Source: Apostichopus japonicus | Taxonomy: Eukaryota; Echinodermata; Holothuroidea; Aspidochirotida; Stichopodidae | DNA: 64,000 nucleotides | Reading direction: 5' to 3' | NCBI RefSeq assembly: GCF_037975245.1 | Contig: NC_092582.1 | Span: 18,006,577-18,070,576, forward strand | Part shown: positions 49,101 to 62,600 of the stretch, in pieces | Numbering within the stretch: position 1 is the first letter of the stretch | How the letters are laid out: each line of letters begins with the position of its first letter | The notes under the pieces: generated by a model | The model's input: the letters and a program-made list of their open reading frames with translations, nothing else | Databases searched by the model: none | What the model was told of the DNA's origin: nothing | Made by a program: the position numbers and the translations under genes

Positions 49101-50824
49101 CTTCTGCCTGGGAGCTAAAGTGATTTGGTTTTTGGTTGTAAATCAAAAGTGATTCTAGGAACTCTGCCACTTAGGCTTAAAACAGAGTAGTATGGAACAA
49201 CGTTTGGGAAAAGCAGCCCCGAAGGTTTCAGTTCCAAGGAAATTAAAGACGTTTGTATCATCTGTTAAAATGTGCGGTGCGATTTTTGTTGTTGGACCAA
49301 ATGAAATAGGGTTGTAAAATGGTATTTTATTTTTAAAATTAGAATAATTTTGTATTATCATCTGACTTAATTTATAGCTGTATGTTCAGTGTTGTTTTTT
49401 CCTTTAACCCAATCCCCCCTCCCCCCCTTCTCTTTCTGCCCCTCTCATATCATAGCTCAATTGCTTGCCAATGGTGACATGCAAAATTCCACATTGCACC
49501 ATATGCACAAAATAACTTAGGCCTATTACACAATCTGCACATACCCTTCAACTGAGTGACAAGAAACTATAGTTCATATTAAAACAATTGGTTGTTTATT
49601 TACATGCCATACAACTATCATCAAAATACACCCCAAATTTCCCTTCATTACAATTTGTCCTTGGGTGTAACCTAAGCTTTTTTTTCTTGGGATTTCCATT
49701 TCAAAAAATATCCACTATTCCAATAAAGAACACAAAAAATAAAAGTGAGAATTACAGAACCTAATTCAGAGAAAGGCCACCATTTTAAGGAGAAATAGAA
49801 CTATATGCCTCAAATGACCTCACGTTTTATTCAGGGCATGATAGCAATGCCAGTTCGTGCTACTTCCCTTTAAACCAATACTGAGTCACGCACCTACGCA
49901 CAGGCAGTGCGTACAAACTCTGTACGGAGAATACAATGTAATAGCAAAGGTGATATTAGCTGTCTGGGTAAACAAAAGACCCTGGTAAGCGTGATCCATG
50001 AAACCAGCTCACGCCCACACGGCTCTCTCTCTCTCACGCAACTGGGAAACTTGCTGTGTGCTGCATGCTGTGGTCTTATTGATTTGTGATGACTAGCCTC
50101 CTATGGAGGTGGTAGTAGACTCCTTTTAGCACTGCTGCTATTGCTGCTCCTTGTACTCCCATACAGACTAAGGAATTTGTAATATGCTATTCATGAATAG
50201 TGCAGATGAATGCACATTTTGTTCTTTTTTTTTGAGGGGGCACTTTTTTAGTAGAACTAAATGATTTTATTGGGTGTGACTAGAACTAGAAAAAAATATA
50301 CTGGCAAGTGTGGATGAATGCACTTTTTTAATTTTTTTTTTTTAAAAACTTTTTAGAACTAAAATGATTTCATTGGGTTTTATAAGGGTGTGACTTGAAC
50401 TGGAAATAAGATAAATATGGGGGCAAGTGAAGGTAAGAGTGGTGAGATTTAGGAGAGGAGACAGGAATGTGGAGAGGTTTACTATAGTCTAAAACAACGG
50501 AGAAGGGTTACAATGAAAAGGAGATTTCTACCCTTCCCCAGCTGCTGTGAAATCACACTCACCCTCCAATCAAACAAATAATAAAAAATGGATAAATTAT
50601 AGGGCCACTCAATCAGGAACCTCCCCCCTCGCCCCCAAAATAAAGGGGTCATGAGCTGCATTCTTCATTTTTATTCAAAGTTTTTCAATGCACAAGGTAG
50701 TATAAAATTTGGAGATTATTGTTAGTACATTTCCACTTCCACCCAGACCAAACATAACAACGAAACCGATGGGAAACTAAAGCTAAAATATTTGGCGATC
50801 ATGTTTGCGATCAATCAGGGCTGC

Positions 50825-50828
<4 letters not shown>
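46146..50828. other. Intergenic, no gene seen
   Basis: Holds a G-run patch at 46433-46455, (TG)n at 47032-47058 facing (CA)n at 47152-47166, a GCATGCAT stutter near 47540, and C-rich and A-rich patches at 48755-48840. No gene recognised. Confidence 0.4.
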
Positions 50829-50858
<30 letters not shown>

Positions 50859-51053
50859 TATATATATATATATATACAGCGGAATGAAAACCTTCCTTAC
50901 TGGTTTTGAACCTCCTGACATACAATCAGTGTCCATGGCCTAGTTTGTTAGGGTGTCTGCATTTTAAAGCGAGAGGCCCAGGTTTGAATCCTGGTGGAGG
51001 CTGGAAGTTTTTTCACTGTTCTGGATTTTCCAACTCATTTCTGTTTCAATTTA
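50829..51053 (+). mobile_element. tRNA-derived SINE, copy 2, after a (GTAT)n/(TA)n tract
   Basis: The microsatellite at 50829-50876 is followed by a SINE body at about 50877-51053 homologous to the 40.4-kb copy. The head matches ACATACAATCAGTGTC, then A-box-like GGCCTAGTTTGTTAGG and B box GGTTTGAATCC at 50981-50991 within a perfect 5-bp T-arm (CCAGG/CCTGG). The tail is CCAACTCATTTCTGTTTCAA. Confidence 0.82.
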
Positions 51054-52220
51054 TCAAATTTTAGCTGCATATTTTACAGATTAGATATAGTATGCATTGT
51101 CGTACCAAACCAATTGCATCTTTAGCCATCAGCTCATATCCCATATTCCCCCATATGGGGTACATTTATAAACACTAAAAAACAATGCATTAGAATCACC
51201 AAGATTTCAAAGAGCTGAAAAATAAAATTTTGCTCCTTTTCCTGAAAACCGATTTTATTGCCTGAACATTCTATTAAAAAGTATCAAATGTGGAATAGAA
51301 ATTGTCCAATGAAATCAGATGTTTATTTTTGGTATTAAAAAGATACTTCTTTGTCCAAGGAAGATGGACAAACTTACTGTTCTCATAGTGTATTTGGCAA
51401 ACACCATCTGTTTTGAATCCATGTAACAGTAATTCAATGACACAAACAAGCCATGATTTAGTCTATAAGGACCTGATACCTCTCCCCTCCCTCCATCCCA
51501 CCTCCCTCCCTGTTATCTGTCATTTACAATTTACAAATACAATAAACAATGATAATAATAATCCTTGGTAAATGATGCAACAGTCCACTATTCCATTTCA
51601 TCAGACTCCTCCAATAACTGTTTACATCATTTCCTTGTCACTGAGAATTTATTTAACTATAACACAGCAGACTACTAAGTGCTGGTTCATGCTTATTATA
51701 TTATAACCCACCAGTGACACACCTCGATACCACATCACTCACTCCACGCTGGCCGGAGTTACATCACCATACTGTCTGTTACAGTACAGACCCTGTCATG
51801 TTACGCTCATCACCAATCAGTTATTTGAACTTCATCCTGTATTACTTCCATCACAGAGAAAGTGTGCAGTCAGTGTAGTATACTAATTGTCTCTGTTATT
51901 GTGTACATTACACACACACTGTACATTACACAAGCACCTGGGAGAGTTGAATGAACTATTTCAGACTTTCTGGCTACACCCTTATTCAGAACCTTACGTG
52001 TATGTATATATAAGATATATGTAATGTAAATACGTATAGAGAGAGAGAAAAACAAAATAGAGGGCGCTATTTATGTTTATTGTGTAATATCCACTTTTTA
52101 AGGCAAGCAGACCAAGATTACTGCATGAAGTAGTAAAGAATAAGTAACAGCTTGTTTATATGAATGTTTATTATATAGCAAGAATCTTTTGCTTGGGTTA
52201 AAGAAGGACCTGCTTGGGTT
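51054..52220. other. Intergenic, no gene seen
   Basis: A T/C-rich patch lies at 51480-51512 and a short GA run at about 52039-52050. Nothing else recognised. Confidence 0.4.
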
Positions 52221-52234
52221 GTAGAAGTTCACTG

Positions 52235-52610
52235 TACAGCAATAGCGTAGTGGTCAAATGGCTATGGTCTTGGACTTGCATTCTAACGATTGCAGGTTCG
52301 AATCCTAGCCCGATCCTTACGTTGTGTTTTTGGGCAAGGCACTTAATCTTCACTGCCTCACTTTATGAAATGGGGACCAGTGAGGTAGCTTGTAAATATA
52401 GTTGCGTGCGCTGGTGTGCGGCTGCACCCTACAGGCAGTCCCCCTGGGGACACATAGATGGCACACTGTAGGTGCACTGGAAGTGACTGTTTGAATTGTG
52501 CATACTTGGGTGTGTGGGTGTGACAGGTTACCAATGACCAGGGGTGAAGTGATGTGTAGTTGCACAGGTCTTGCCGTGATACAGGAGTATAAACCTTCAA
52601 CTTAAAACTT
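52235..52610 (+). mobile_element. tRNA-derived SINE, second family
   Basis: A-box-like ATAGCGTAGTGGTCAAATGG (about 52242) and B box GGTTCGAATCC at 52295-52305 are spaced as in a tRNA-derived pol III promoter. They are followed by GTTGTGTTTTTGGGCAAGGC and a 250-base body without coding potential. The motif TTGGGCAAG after the tRNA part is shared with the SINE in the PTPA intron (61860). Confidence 0.75.
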
Positions 52611-52764
52611 CAATAACATGATTTTACATTTATAAGCAAAGTGGATGGTTACTGTAAATAGTTATTGACCATCATCCTGGATCCAGGAATTGGTTCTGTA
52701 TACTATGTACCAAACCACATTATTTGATGTGCTATATGCTATATGCTTGATGTGCTATATATAG

Positions 52765-53015
52765 TAGTGCGGATTGTATAGCCTAGTGGTTAACGCCGGC
52801 GTCTCCCAGTCATGAGATCCCCGGTTCGATTCCCGCCGACAGCAATGTGTGTCGTCTGGCAAGGGTGTTGTTCAATAACAACTTCCCGACATGGACGTTA
52901 AATGGATGTGTGCCGAGAGATTGGCTTCGGTCAGCTTGCGAGTCTACAAGCCTCCATGGCTTCTTTCGCGAGTTCCTGCTTGCGGGAAGATCACATATAC
53001 ATACATACATATATG
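52765..53015 (+). mobile_element. tRNA-derived SINE, third family
   Basis: A-box-like TAGCCTAGTGGTTAACGC (about 52779) and B box GGTTCGATTCC at about 52823-52833. The tRNA arms do not close properly, so it is not a working tRNA. The body ends in a CATACATACATATATG tail at about 52995-53015. Confidence 0.72.
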
Positions 53016-56007
53016 TTAAGTTCATTGTGTAGCGGACATCTATTGCTCAACTGCAAAGTGATATCTTTTCATACACTTATTATAAGCAAACTGGACACTT
53101 GCTGTAGATATAGGTACGGACCATCATCCAGTATTTGTTTGTAGAAAGAGACCGTGACAGACTGTAAGTGTTGGGACATTTTCTTTCTGGTTTACATTGT
53201 AGTCCACCCACACGAAGTGATACCTTTTGACATTTAATGTCAAAAATTACCACTTATCAAACTAAATCTGGAGTTACATGTAGTTATAATGTTACAGCTA
53301 TAGGATGCTATAGGCCGCTCTTGGCAAAAATAGTTTCATTCAAAGAAATGAAATATGTCAAATTTATCACTCGTCTCACATTGCAAGTGCCAAGGATAAC
53401 AACATGAAAAGTGGAGCCCAACGTAGGAAGAGAAGCCCACACTCTCCAGATAAAATTAAACTGAAGTGTTTGAAGTCTTCTATTATTTCCGTTAATATTT
53501 ATATCACTTTATCTCTCTCCCACTCTGTCTTGGACAAACTTTAAAAAGGTAAAAAAAAAAAAATTCCTAGCAGGAAAAAGGAAAAGAGACTATTTTTATC
53601 GTAAGGAATATTTTAATATGTCTCAACTGGAGTTGTACCATTTCTGTATTATGTAACACTACAAAAAGAAAAAATGAAAAATAAAACTGGATAAAAAAAA
53701 AAGGTGAGGAGTCCTTTCTATGAAACAAGGAATTGAGTTGGTAAAACTACTCAAAATAACGAAACTCGATCACTTGATAGGGTGATTAATTTACGACTCT
53801 GACACAAAGTATTGTTGTTCAATGCATAGTCACATCGCATTCAAGGCTCGAGTTTAATTAGAAGAAATATTACGATTTTCAAATAGATACTGAAATAAGA
53901 GGATAATGAAACTGCAGACAAGGTGCTTGTAGGAAAAAAAGGATATTTTTATTAAAATCATTTCAGAGAAAAGGTTGAAGTTTTGTCCATTTAGTGATAT
54001 TTTTTCCCTTTCCATTTTTCCAATTTTATGAGACTTGGGATAATGTACTGATATGATAGGTTAATTAGACCCAAAAAAATTCACTTGATTGATAAAAATA
54101 TCGAAAGTAACACTAATTTTATTATCTACTTTTATATTCCATATTAGCAGGACACTCTAGAACATAAAAGGAAACCATGTACGACATCAAAAATAACTGA
54201 AATAACATTTGCAATAACTCCAGTTTCCTTAATCAGGCTTATTTAATATCAGCGCTACTTTAGGATAATACATCATCCACGTGCAAGTAATTGTACATCG
54301 AAAAATATGTTTAAACCCGAACTAGCTCTGGACACAAATAGCAACAGGAATAATAAAGACCACAAACACTCTCTCTGAAAGGAAAATCAACATGTATCAA
54401 TTCACATGAAATAAAGAACAGCTGCTTCCTGGTATCATTTTAAATGAAACGACTTTAGACAAGACACAGCCAGTTTAATGATTTGACCTCTTCCTGTATA
54501 TATTTTTTCATTCAAATGGAAAAAAAAAAAAAAAACCGGCCAGAGTGATGAATCCTCACAGTGGTTACTTGAAATAAGGAAATTCATCAACCAATTTCTG
54601 ACTGTCTCTTGGGAGGCAGAGAAAATCGCCTTTTAATGGTAAAATTTGTGCAGGAAATTCTTGACCTCATGTGTTCTGGTAGAGAAATTCTCCATGGAGT
54701 GAAAAAAAAGGCTGTTCTTGAATAAGGAATGGACTCCTTTGAAGGAAATAGCTTCACACAAGTTACTGTAAAAAGATTTCATGTTTTCATGGCTTTGGTT
54801 TTAATGTACTATATATTGTGTCATGGAACAAAGGGAATGATGTATCACAACTGATCTGACAACAAATTAGAAGGTGTAATTTTGCGATTTCTTTGAAAGC
54901 TGTTTGGACACTCACTGGATTTTGATCCCTGAAAATTTATTTCAGTTCAGAAGCTTAACTGACTTGGACCAAACAGATGTTAAAATATTAACATTGCCTA
55001 AAACATTTCTTTCATTTGAAATATATTATTTTGAAAAGAGATTGACGATCACATTTCCTTTGTCTAATAGCACACGTATGGGATGAGATTGTAATGGTGT
55101 TAACCGTGGGTGAGAATAGTGAAGATTTTGGTTCAATGGAAGGTGAATTTTATGTAAAGAGACCTATATCAATGCTTAGATTAACAAAATGCCCAATTGC
55201 CATAAACAAGGAGTTCCCCTAATTGATACAGGGGTCGAGACTGGGTAGGTACTGGATGAAAAAAGACATATTTTTTTTATAGTTTTTTAAACGATATAAT
55301 TTACCTATGGATATAGTTCCTGCTATGCTACGTTTGGTATGTATGAGGTATGGTGTGAAAATGAGCCGTTTAGTGCATTATACTCTAGTATGTTTGCAGA
55401 GTTGCTTCAAAGCAAACCTCTGGAAAACATTTCAGATACACACACACACACACGCCATGATACACACACACACTATAACCATTACATCGATTCCTTTCGC
55501 CTTTGGCAGGGAATCTAACATGCAAGAGTGATGGATGTATTAAACTGTTGTTTGTACAAGGAAGCAAGCTGCCACTGCCTCAATGTAGCGTTCCTACAGA
55601 CCTTTGCTAAATTTGCATCGTATGATAACATTTCACATTTCTTTCATAATAAACTCTTCATCCGGTGCAGCCCAAACACACGAGGCATATCGGCTTCAAC
55701 TCGACGAGGAAAAGAAAGTGAAACAGGCCTTTCAAAATGGAAACTGCAATTCATAAATTATAACCTTTCATAATCTCTTATAGATCAAGTGGCACAAAGG
55801 AAGTACGCAGGATGCTACCGTGAAAGTGTGACATCAGTTGCATTGAAAGGTTATCAGTTCCTCTTTCATCGACAACTGACGACGATGATGTCACGCTGAA
55901 CGAGATAATAGGACAAACAGATCCACATAGGAAGTAGTACTACTTCTCATTACGTATACACTGAACTTATGAATGAAGGTCACACACAGAATATGGCTAT
56001 GACTAGA
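53016..56007. other. Intergenic, no gene seen
   Basis: AT-rich with A-runs at 53549-53563 and 54520-54535 and a short CA tract at 55439-55470. It could include the far 3' end of the PTPA transcript, but no polyadenylation signal on - was pinned down. Confidence 0.4.
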
Positions 56008-56265
56008 CACAATTCATTTGCCATGTACAATACAAGTTATCGGCGATGGGAACAAATGGTCACAATTCATTTGCCATGTACAATACAAGTTATGGGAGAT
56101 GGCAACAAATGGTCACAATTCATTTGCCATGCACAATACAAGGTATCGGCAACGGCAACGACGGGTCACAATTCATTGCCATGTACAATACAAGTTATGG
56201 GAGATGGCAACAAACGGTCACAATTCATTTGCCATGTACAATACAAGATATCAGCGATGAAACAT
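56008..56265. repeat. 53-bp tandem repeat, five units
   Basis: Units start CACAATTCATTTGCCATGTA at 56008, 56061, 56114, 56167 and 56219 (periods 53, 53, 53, 52). It sits about 360 bases past the PTPA stop codon, so it may lie in that gene's 3' UTR on -. Open frames across it come from the repeat. Confidence 0.93.
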
Positions 56266-56625
56266 TGATGAGCTATTTATGTCAGAATTACATCATTGCA
56301 CAAAAGACTCTCTTTTCATCTCCTCATAATCAATATCAATTAGCGAAAAGTAGCAAAAAATTCCTTTGCTCTCGATACAAAATTTTAGTCTACAATTCTT
56401 CATAACTTTTTTCTCTTAACCATTTTGCTAACATATACATAATAAAATATCTCTTTCGCTACCGCATTGTGGGCTGTACCACTCACTCTTCATGAGTTTG
56501 GTACGATCCCTTCAGCCACACACTATACAAGGTATATGATTTCTGAACTAAACACTCTCCCCTCACCTTCCGCTCCTGTTCCTCTTTGACCGCAATGGCA
56601 AGAGTGGTCAGCCTCGACTGGTCAC

Positions 56626-56694
56626 TCAGGCTGGCTTCATCGACATCAAGTTACCAAAGTGGAAATGTTGCACCACTGGAAATTTACCTAAGAC
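56626..56694 (-). CDS. PTPA: PTPA last coding exon with stop
   Basis: 69 bases, [20 protein letters not shown] then PA and TGA. Acceptor TTACAG. It matches the family's C-terminal FPVIQHF motif and ends soon after, as in other animals. Too short to appear as a free-standing ORF. Confidence 0.92.
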   Translation of the reverse strand, partial: VLGKFPVVQHFHFGNLMSMKPA

Positions 56695-59600
56695 CTGTAA
56701 TGATGTTATGACATGAGAAACAGTTTTAGATCTAACATATATTCATCTGTAGGGCTTGGTGAGGGGGAGGGGGGGGGAGAGGGGGTGTGTGTGAGCGAGG
56801 TTTAAAGCAGCTTTCTGAGTTTGGTCACCAACTTTACCAGAGGGAGAACAGCTAAAGTGCAAAATAAGATTGCAATTGTTAAAACACTACATACAACAAC
56901 TTGTTGTAAGGTGAGGCTTCTAACATTACATGATAGTGTGAAGTTCAAAAATTTATGTAATCGTGTTTGGTTTCTACAATTACATAAACATGTTTGGCTT
57001 CTAACATTACATGATAGTGTGAAGTTCTAAAATGTATGTATTTGTGTTTAATTACTAAAATAACCTTATGGGGTTTGTTTTCTAAAAATTTGTTATTCAT
57101 GTTTGGTTTTTAACATTACATAATTGTGTTGATGTAATTAATAGATGTTTGGTTCCTAAAATTACATCAACCAAACCTATACCCTATTTCAACATGTATG
57201 TTAACAACATTATGCACACATGCTTAAGTAGTGGGAGATGCTAAATAGTAAACAACAGCTGCCTCAAATGTGTAACACTTTAACGATATGTAAAAGTAAT
57301 CAGTACTTAAAATCGCCGACCTCTTCTTACTCTTCCGTTGTCTTTCGAAAAATAAAGGAAAATTTTGGGAAATTTTTCTTACTTCTTCCATGTACATCTT
57401 AATTAATCCCGAGTTGACTTTTGTCCAGTGCATCACGCCACTGATATTCCAAAGTTGATTCGAATGTTCAGCAAATGGTCCAGTCTTCACCTACAATGGA
57501 GAGGATATGGTACAAGTGTTCTTGAGATATTTAAATTGAAGTTTTCAAACTATGATGACAAGAAACGATCAATTCTCGGAAGCAACTTGAAATCATCCGC
57601 AAAATATTTACAATAATCTGTAGCGGACAGTTCTAATGAATTTTCAAACAGACTAACAGCTAGTATGAAGTAGATCACTCCTTGCTCCTGAGAATTTTTT
57701 TTTGTGAATACCCAAGAACAAGGAAGAATTTCCTGCAAGTCGGGGATGGTTTTTCCTTGCATCCCGTGGGCCGTTATGAAATTTTGGACTTGTTTTATAC
57801 CTGAGTGCACTCAATAGGTGTTTTGTCAAAGTAGGGGTACTGTTGATGAGGATAGGGGGAGGGGAAAAAAAAATGGCTAGGTGAGTAGAAAGATTCTTAA
57901 AGCTATGACACTCCACCTACCTACGCTGTTGCATACCTTTAATGCTGAATTTGGCATTGACTTTATTATAATTTAATAACCTTACAGTAATCTATACGAC
58001 CACACTTGCATGTGGGAGAAGTCGAATGGCGTACATTTTGACCTACATGTTGAATCTATTGCATAGAGAGGCTATCCTATTTTCAATTTTTAGCTTATAC
58101 ATATTTTTTGGCAGTGAGGAAAGACCATTTCAGATGGGGAAAATAAAAGGATTTCTCCTGGTTACTCCATTACCTCCCAGATGCTAAGTTTCATTGCGTC
58201 TTATACCACCACTTTTATTCATTTGACCATAGCAACGGTAAACTTGACTACTTCGATCCACCGAAATTGCACTAGAAAATTACATGATTAGGTTTTAGTT
58301 TTTGTCTTATTTTTTCTTAAACAAATGGTTAAAACCCAAGCAGAATGTGAGGACGTTACCTGGTTTATGTATTCTATACACGCCATAAACATGTATTCAT
58401 CTTTGTAAAAATGCGACACATCTTGTTCCACAAAGTCTTTGGGGGATACTTTGGGATGACCTGTAGAGCAAAAAAATATTATATTTACTTTTAACCAAAA
58501 AATGACCACAAAGCTTGAAATACAGACCAGAAGATATGTTTAACAAGTTTGTAAGGGAAACAATCAAATATTAATAACTGACTTTATCGATGAATGTTAC
58601 ACGTGATCAGCTTCAGATTTCAGTTCGCCTATCAAATACATTTTTATTTTAATGGCATTAAACAGGAAAAGCCTGTCGTTTCTTCAGAGGAAAAATTTAA
58701 AAATAAGGCAGGCAGTGAAAGTGGTAATTTTCTTTCACCTCACTACATTGTTCTGTCTATTAGTCTACTCTGTTCATTGTTCAATGAACCAATTAACTTC
58801 TTATTCCAATTAACTTGTCTCATCTAATGAAGGGTGGGCAAATCCAGTAACTGAATTAGAAGGTGACAGGGGTTAAAATGATTTGCTAAGTCTAACTTTG
58901 TCAGAATAAGGTAGTTTAGGGATGGAAAGAACAGGTGAGTGGGGAGTAAAACGGTAAAGTTAAGTACCCAAAAAGGTTCTTCTTTCCTGGTAATCAGAAA
59001 GGAAACTGTCTCCCTCCCTCTTCCCCATCCACCCCCCCCCCCCCGCCCCATTTTTATCTCTTCTTACCTAGTAGCTGTGAGCTTCCCCAAATGTAAGGAA
59101 GAAACTGAAAATCATCCAGTCCCCAAACGCCCTGACTTCCAGCTGGTTCCATCATGTACTTCGTCTGTAATTTCCTCATAAATTCTAAGTACCTATGAAA
59201 GAACAGATCATATAGTGACATATGATGTTAGTAGATGAAGCATACGAGAGAACCATTGTTCTAATCCATACTCTTCGGATGATAGACTGAGAAGGAACAA
59301 TCAACTAGTCCCATGGGGAGGATTACTAAAAGTACACTACGTGGGTATAGCCATAACTTAACATAGGCTACAGTAGGTCAGTGCTATACGGTTAACAACT
59401 TTTTATGCAACCAGTACATTAAGAGAACTACGGTTGTGTGGATAATACCAAATGTTTGTGGAAGACCACAACTTTCTAGTCCCATAGGGAGGAGTACTAA
59501 AAATACACTATGTGGCTATAGCCATAACCTAGCCTAGGCTACAGTAGGGCTGTGCTATATGGTTAATAACTGTACATTAAGAGAACTACGGTTATGTCGA

Positions 59601-62600
59601 TGATACCAAATGTTTGTGGAAGACCACAACTGGCTAGTCCCATAGGGAGGATAACTAAAAGGACACTACATGGCTATAGCCATAGCTTAGCCTAGGCTAC
59701 AGTAGGTCCTAGCTATATGGTTAACAACTTTTTATACAACCAGTACATTAAGAGAACTACGGTTATGTGGATAATACCAAATGTTTCTAGACATATTAGA
59801 GCAAGTCCTGTATGGTTATGTGGATAGCTGAATGGTCACGGTGAAGAATTTTGTTTACCAAGTCCATCAGTCATGAAAGATATCTGTGCATATTGGCCTC
59901 AATATAAAGAATATAAAAATTCAAAATCTAGTAATAGAATAGGTAGACAGACAGACAGACTGTATGAATGAAACATTAAGTCTAGATCCATGAGCAGAAA
60001 TCTCCTTAATTATCCAGAGGATAAACTCAACGACAGAAGGTAATTAGTACCATTTTCACATCGTACAGCTGTTGAAGAGATACATGAACCAACTGTTCAA
60101 ACTACCTGTCAAATACACGATGGACCACTGCTTCAGAGTCTGTCTCTTCCAGCACCCTGAGTTTGAAGAGGCAACAGAGGAAAGTGGCGTAGTTCATCTC
60201 GTGACCAGTCCCGTAATCAATCCTGGTGTAGTTACCGAACCCTTCTGTCAGATAGGATTTTAATTCTATCGATGCACCCTTGCAGTTGTCTGGCAAGATA
60301 TCTTGAATTAAAGTCTCTGCATTCTTTAAAGAGGCCACACAAAAAAAAAATATGGAAATATTTTTATTGCCTTGCAAATTTTTGAGTCAATCTGAGTAGA
60401 AAGTATGAGTCTATCCTTTCATGACCCTGCAACACACAAATGTTCATATTTTTTGGTTCTGCTGGTTTGTAATATGCTACACAATGAAGATGTTTATTAA
60501 GAACTTAAGAAGTTAAGCTTTACATATTTGACTTCACAGTTGGTTTTCCATCTCATATGAGGAAGTTTGCCAGGAACAAACCTATCTGCATGCATGTAAG
60601 TGTCCGATATTTCCATTCTTGCAGATTAATTACAAAATGATACAGGTGGGATGAGACCAAAAGGCAAAAAGTAACATTTCTCTATTAGAGAGCACAAAAA
60701 CAAATTGCTAAAAATTATGTGAAAATTAATAACCACAGATGGATAGTTAAGTTTAAAGGTTGTTATTTTTCATCACAACACCCACAAAGTTTGACAAATT
60801 ACTTGCAAATACAAAAACATTCAAATCAGAATGTTTAGACATTTAATTTGCCACAGTTAACAGTTGGGGGATGTGCTAAACATTCAGCAACATACCATTA
60901 GCAGGTTCAAGGCTGTCATATATTATTGATATTTCAAATTCTTGCAATGCCATGCAATGAAAAAAAAATGACAAATAGCTTTGACAAGTCCCCTTTATTG
61001 GACCAAATGGTTGCCCAATTAGCAAACCACAATAATTTCAGGTCTTCCACTTATAACTCACCTCCTTTAATTTTGTATGCCAATTTCTAAATGCCTGGTT
61101 ACCGTATCTCTGTGGTTGCTGTAAAGGGGGGATTTCCTCCGCCCATCCATCCAAGGTATCAATCATCGTAATCAATTTCTGGCAGGTCTGAAATATGAAG
61201 AAAGATCGACTTCAACGAAAACGAGAATAAGTCTTAGCATATATCTTTGCATGATTTGAAAAATATTAAAACTGTAAGACAGACTCTTGCAGTCAACCTG
61301 TGTGAACTCATTCAGAATCGGTTTTTGAATTTCACTTAGTACAAAGAGAACAACCGATGGAATTGAATTATAGGAAGAGATAAATTTAGACTGACGATTT
61401 TACATATGGTTTGAACACGAGCATGTCAATGTCGGCAACTTCAAAGTAAACTGCCTGAAAGCATCAAGCGAGGCTTTTTGCTATGAAAATCAACTTTTTT
61501 AGTTGAAGATAAACCCTCTGAGACTTTCTTCAATATTTTATAAAAAGTACAAGTCGAAGGCTTACCTCACTGGCTGAGATCAGCATTATATTAGAACTAA
61601 GCCTCTTGATTCCGGGCTCATGCCTTGTCCAATGCCAACCTCTCCCTGAGTCCCCTCCCATGCCATGTCCAATGCCACCCCCTCCCATGCTCAATGCCCC
61701 TCGCTACTCACGCACAAAGACACATACACTCTCTCCTCTCTTCATCATCACCATCAGCTGTAGCTACAGTACTTCAGAGAGTGTGGTGGCCAATTGGCTA
61801 AGGCGTCGGACTCATGATCCAAGGATTGCTGGTTCGATTCCTGCCTAGTTCATTACGTTGTGTCCTTGGGCAAGATGCTTTATCTCACTTGCCTCTCTCC
61901 ACCCAGGGGGATTAAATGGGTACCTGTGAGGTTACTGAGGTAACTTGTTATTGGGCGCAGTATATAACTGCTGCCGACTGGAGGGATTGTCTCTGGGACA
62001 GGTTATCATTGACCAAGGGTAGTATAATGTCTGTAAAGCGCTTTGAGACCTATTGCTGGTGTAAAGCACTATATAAAAATCAAATATTATTATTATTATT
62101 ATTATCAGATAGAATTAGAGAATCACCTCAGAGACATTGCACTCATCTGTCAGTTTCTTCCCCTTGACGGTGGTGTTCATCAACCTTACAAAGCCCATGT
62201 AATCACTATATGCCTTGCAAATAAAATGTATAAAAGAACAGATTAACAGTTAAAGATGTTGTATATAATTACACCACATCATGCTATTTATATGGGGAAA
62301 AACATCATGTTGGCTATAGTTTGAAACAAAAATATCATGTTATATTAGTGTTACTAGAATATGTAAGAAAATGAATTAATATTTATAACTTGAGCCTGGA
62401 CTGAGAAGAGAATGTCATAGTTTCTTTGACCTTAACATAACTTTCCAGAAATGAAAACATATTTTAATTCCGCATCTTTTTTTCAAGGAAAGTGTCATAT
62501 TTACAAAATGAAGAAGAGACAAATAAGGTTGTCGAACTTCATATGAACGATAATTTCTAGATTTGCCAAATGCTTCAATTTTTGCGCATTTGATTAGTTT

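Noticed and set aside
52765-52850. Functional tRNA gene
   Set aside because: A and B boxes are present, but the acceptor and T arms do not pair, and a SINE body follows.
55969-56405. Three overlapping frames with HNSFAMYNTS-type repeats
   Set aside because: The 53-bp tandem repeat reads open in all three frames; no coding evidence.
61787-61850. Functional tRNA gene in the PTPA intron
   Set aside because: tRNA-like head only, followed by a SINE body and LINE-type tail.
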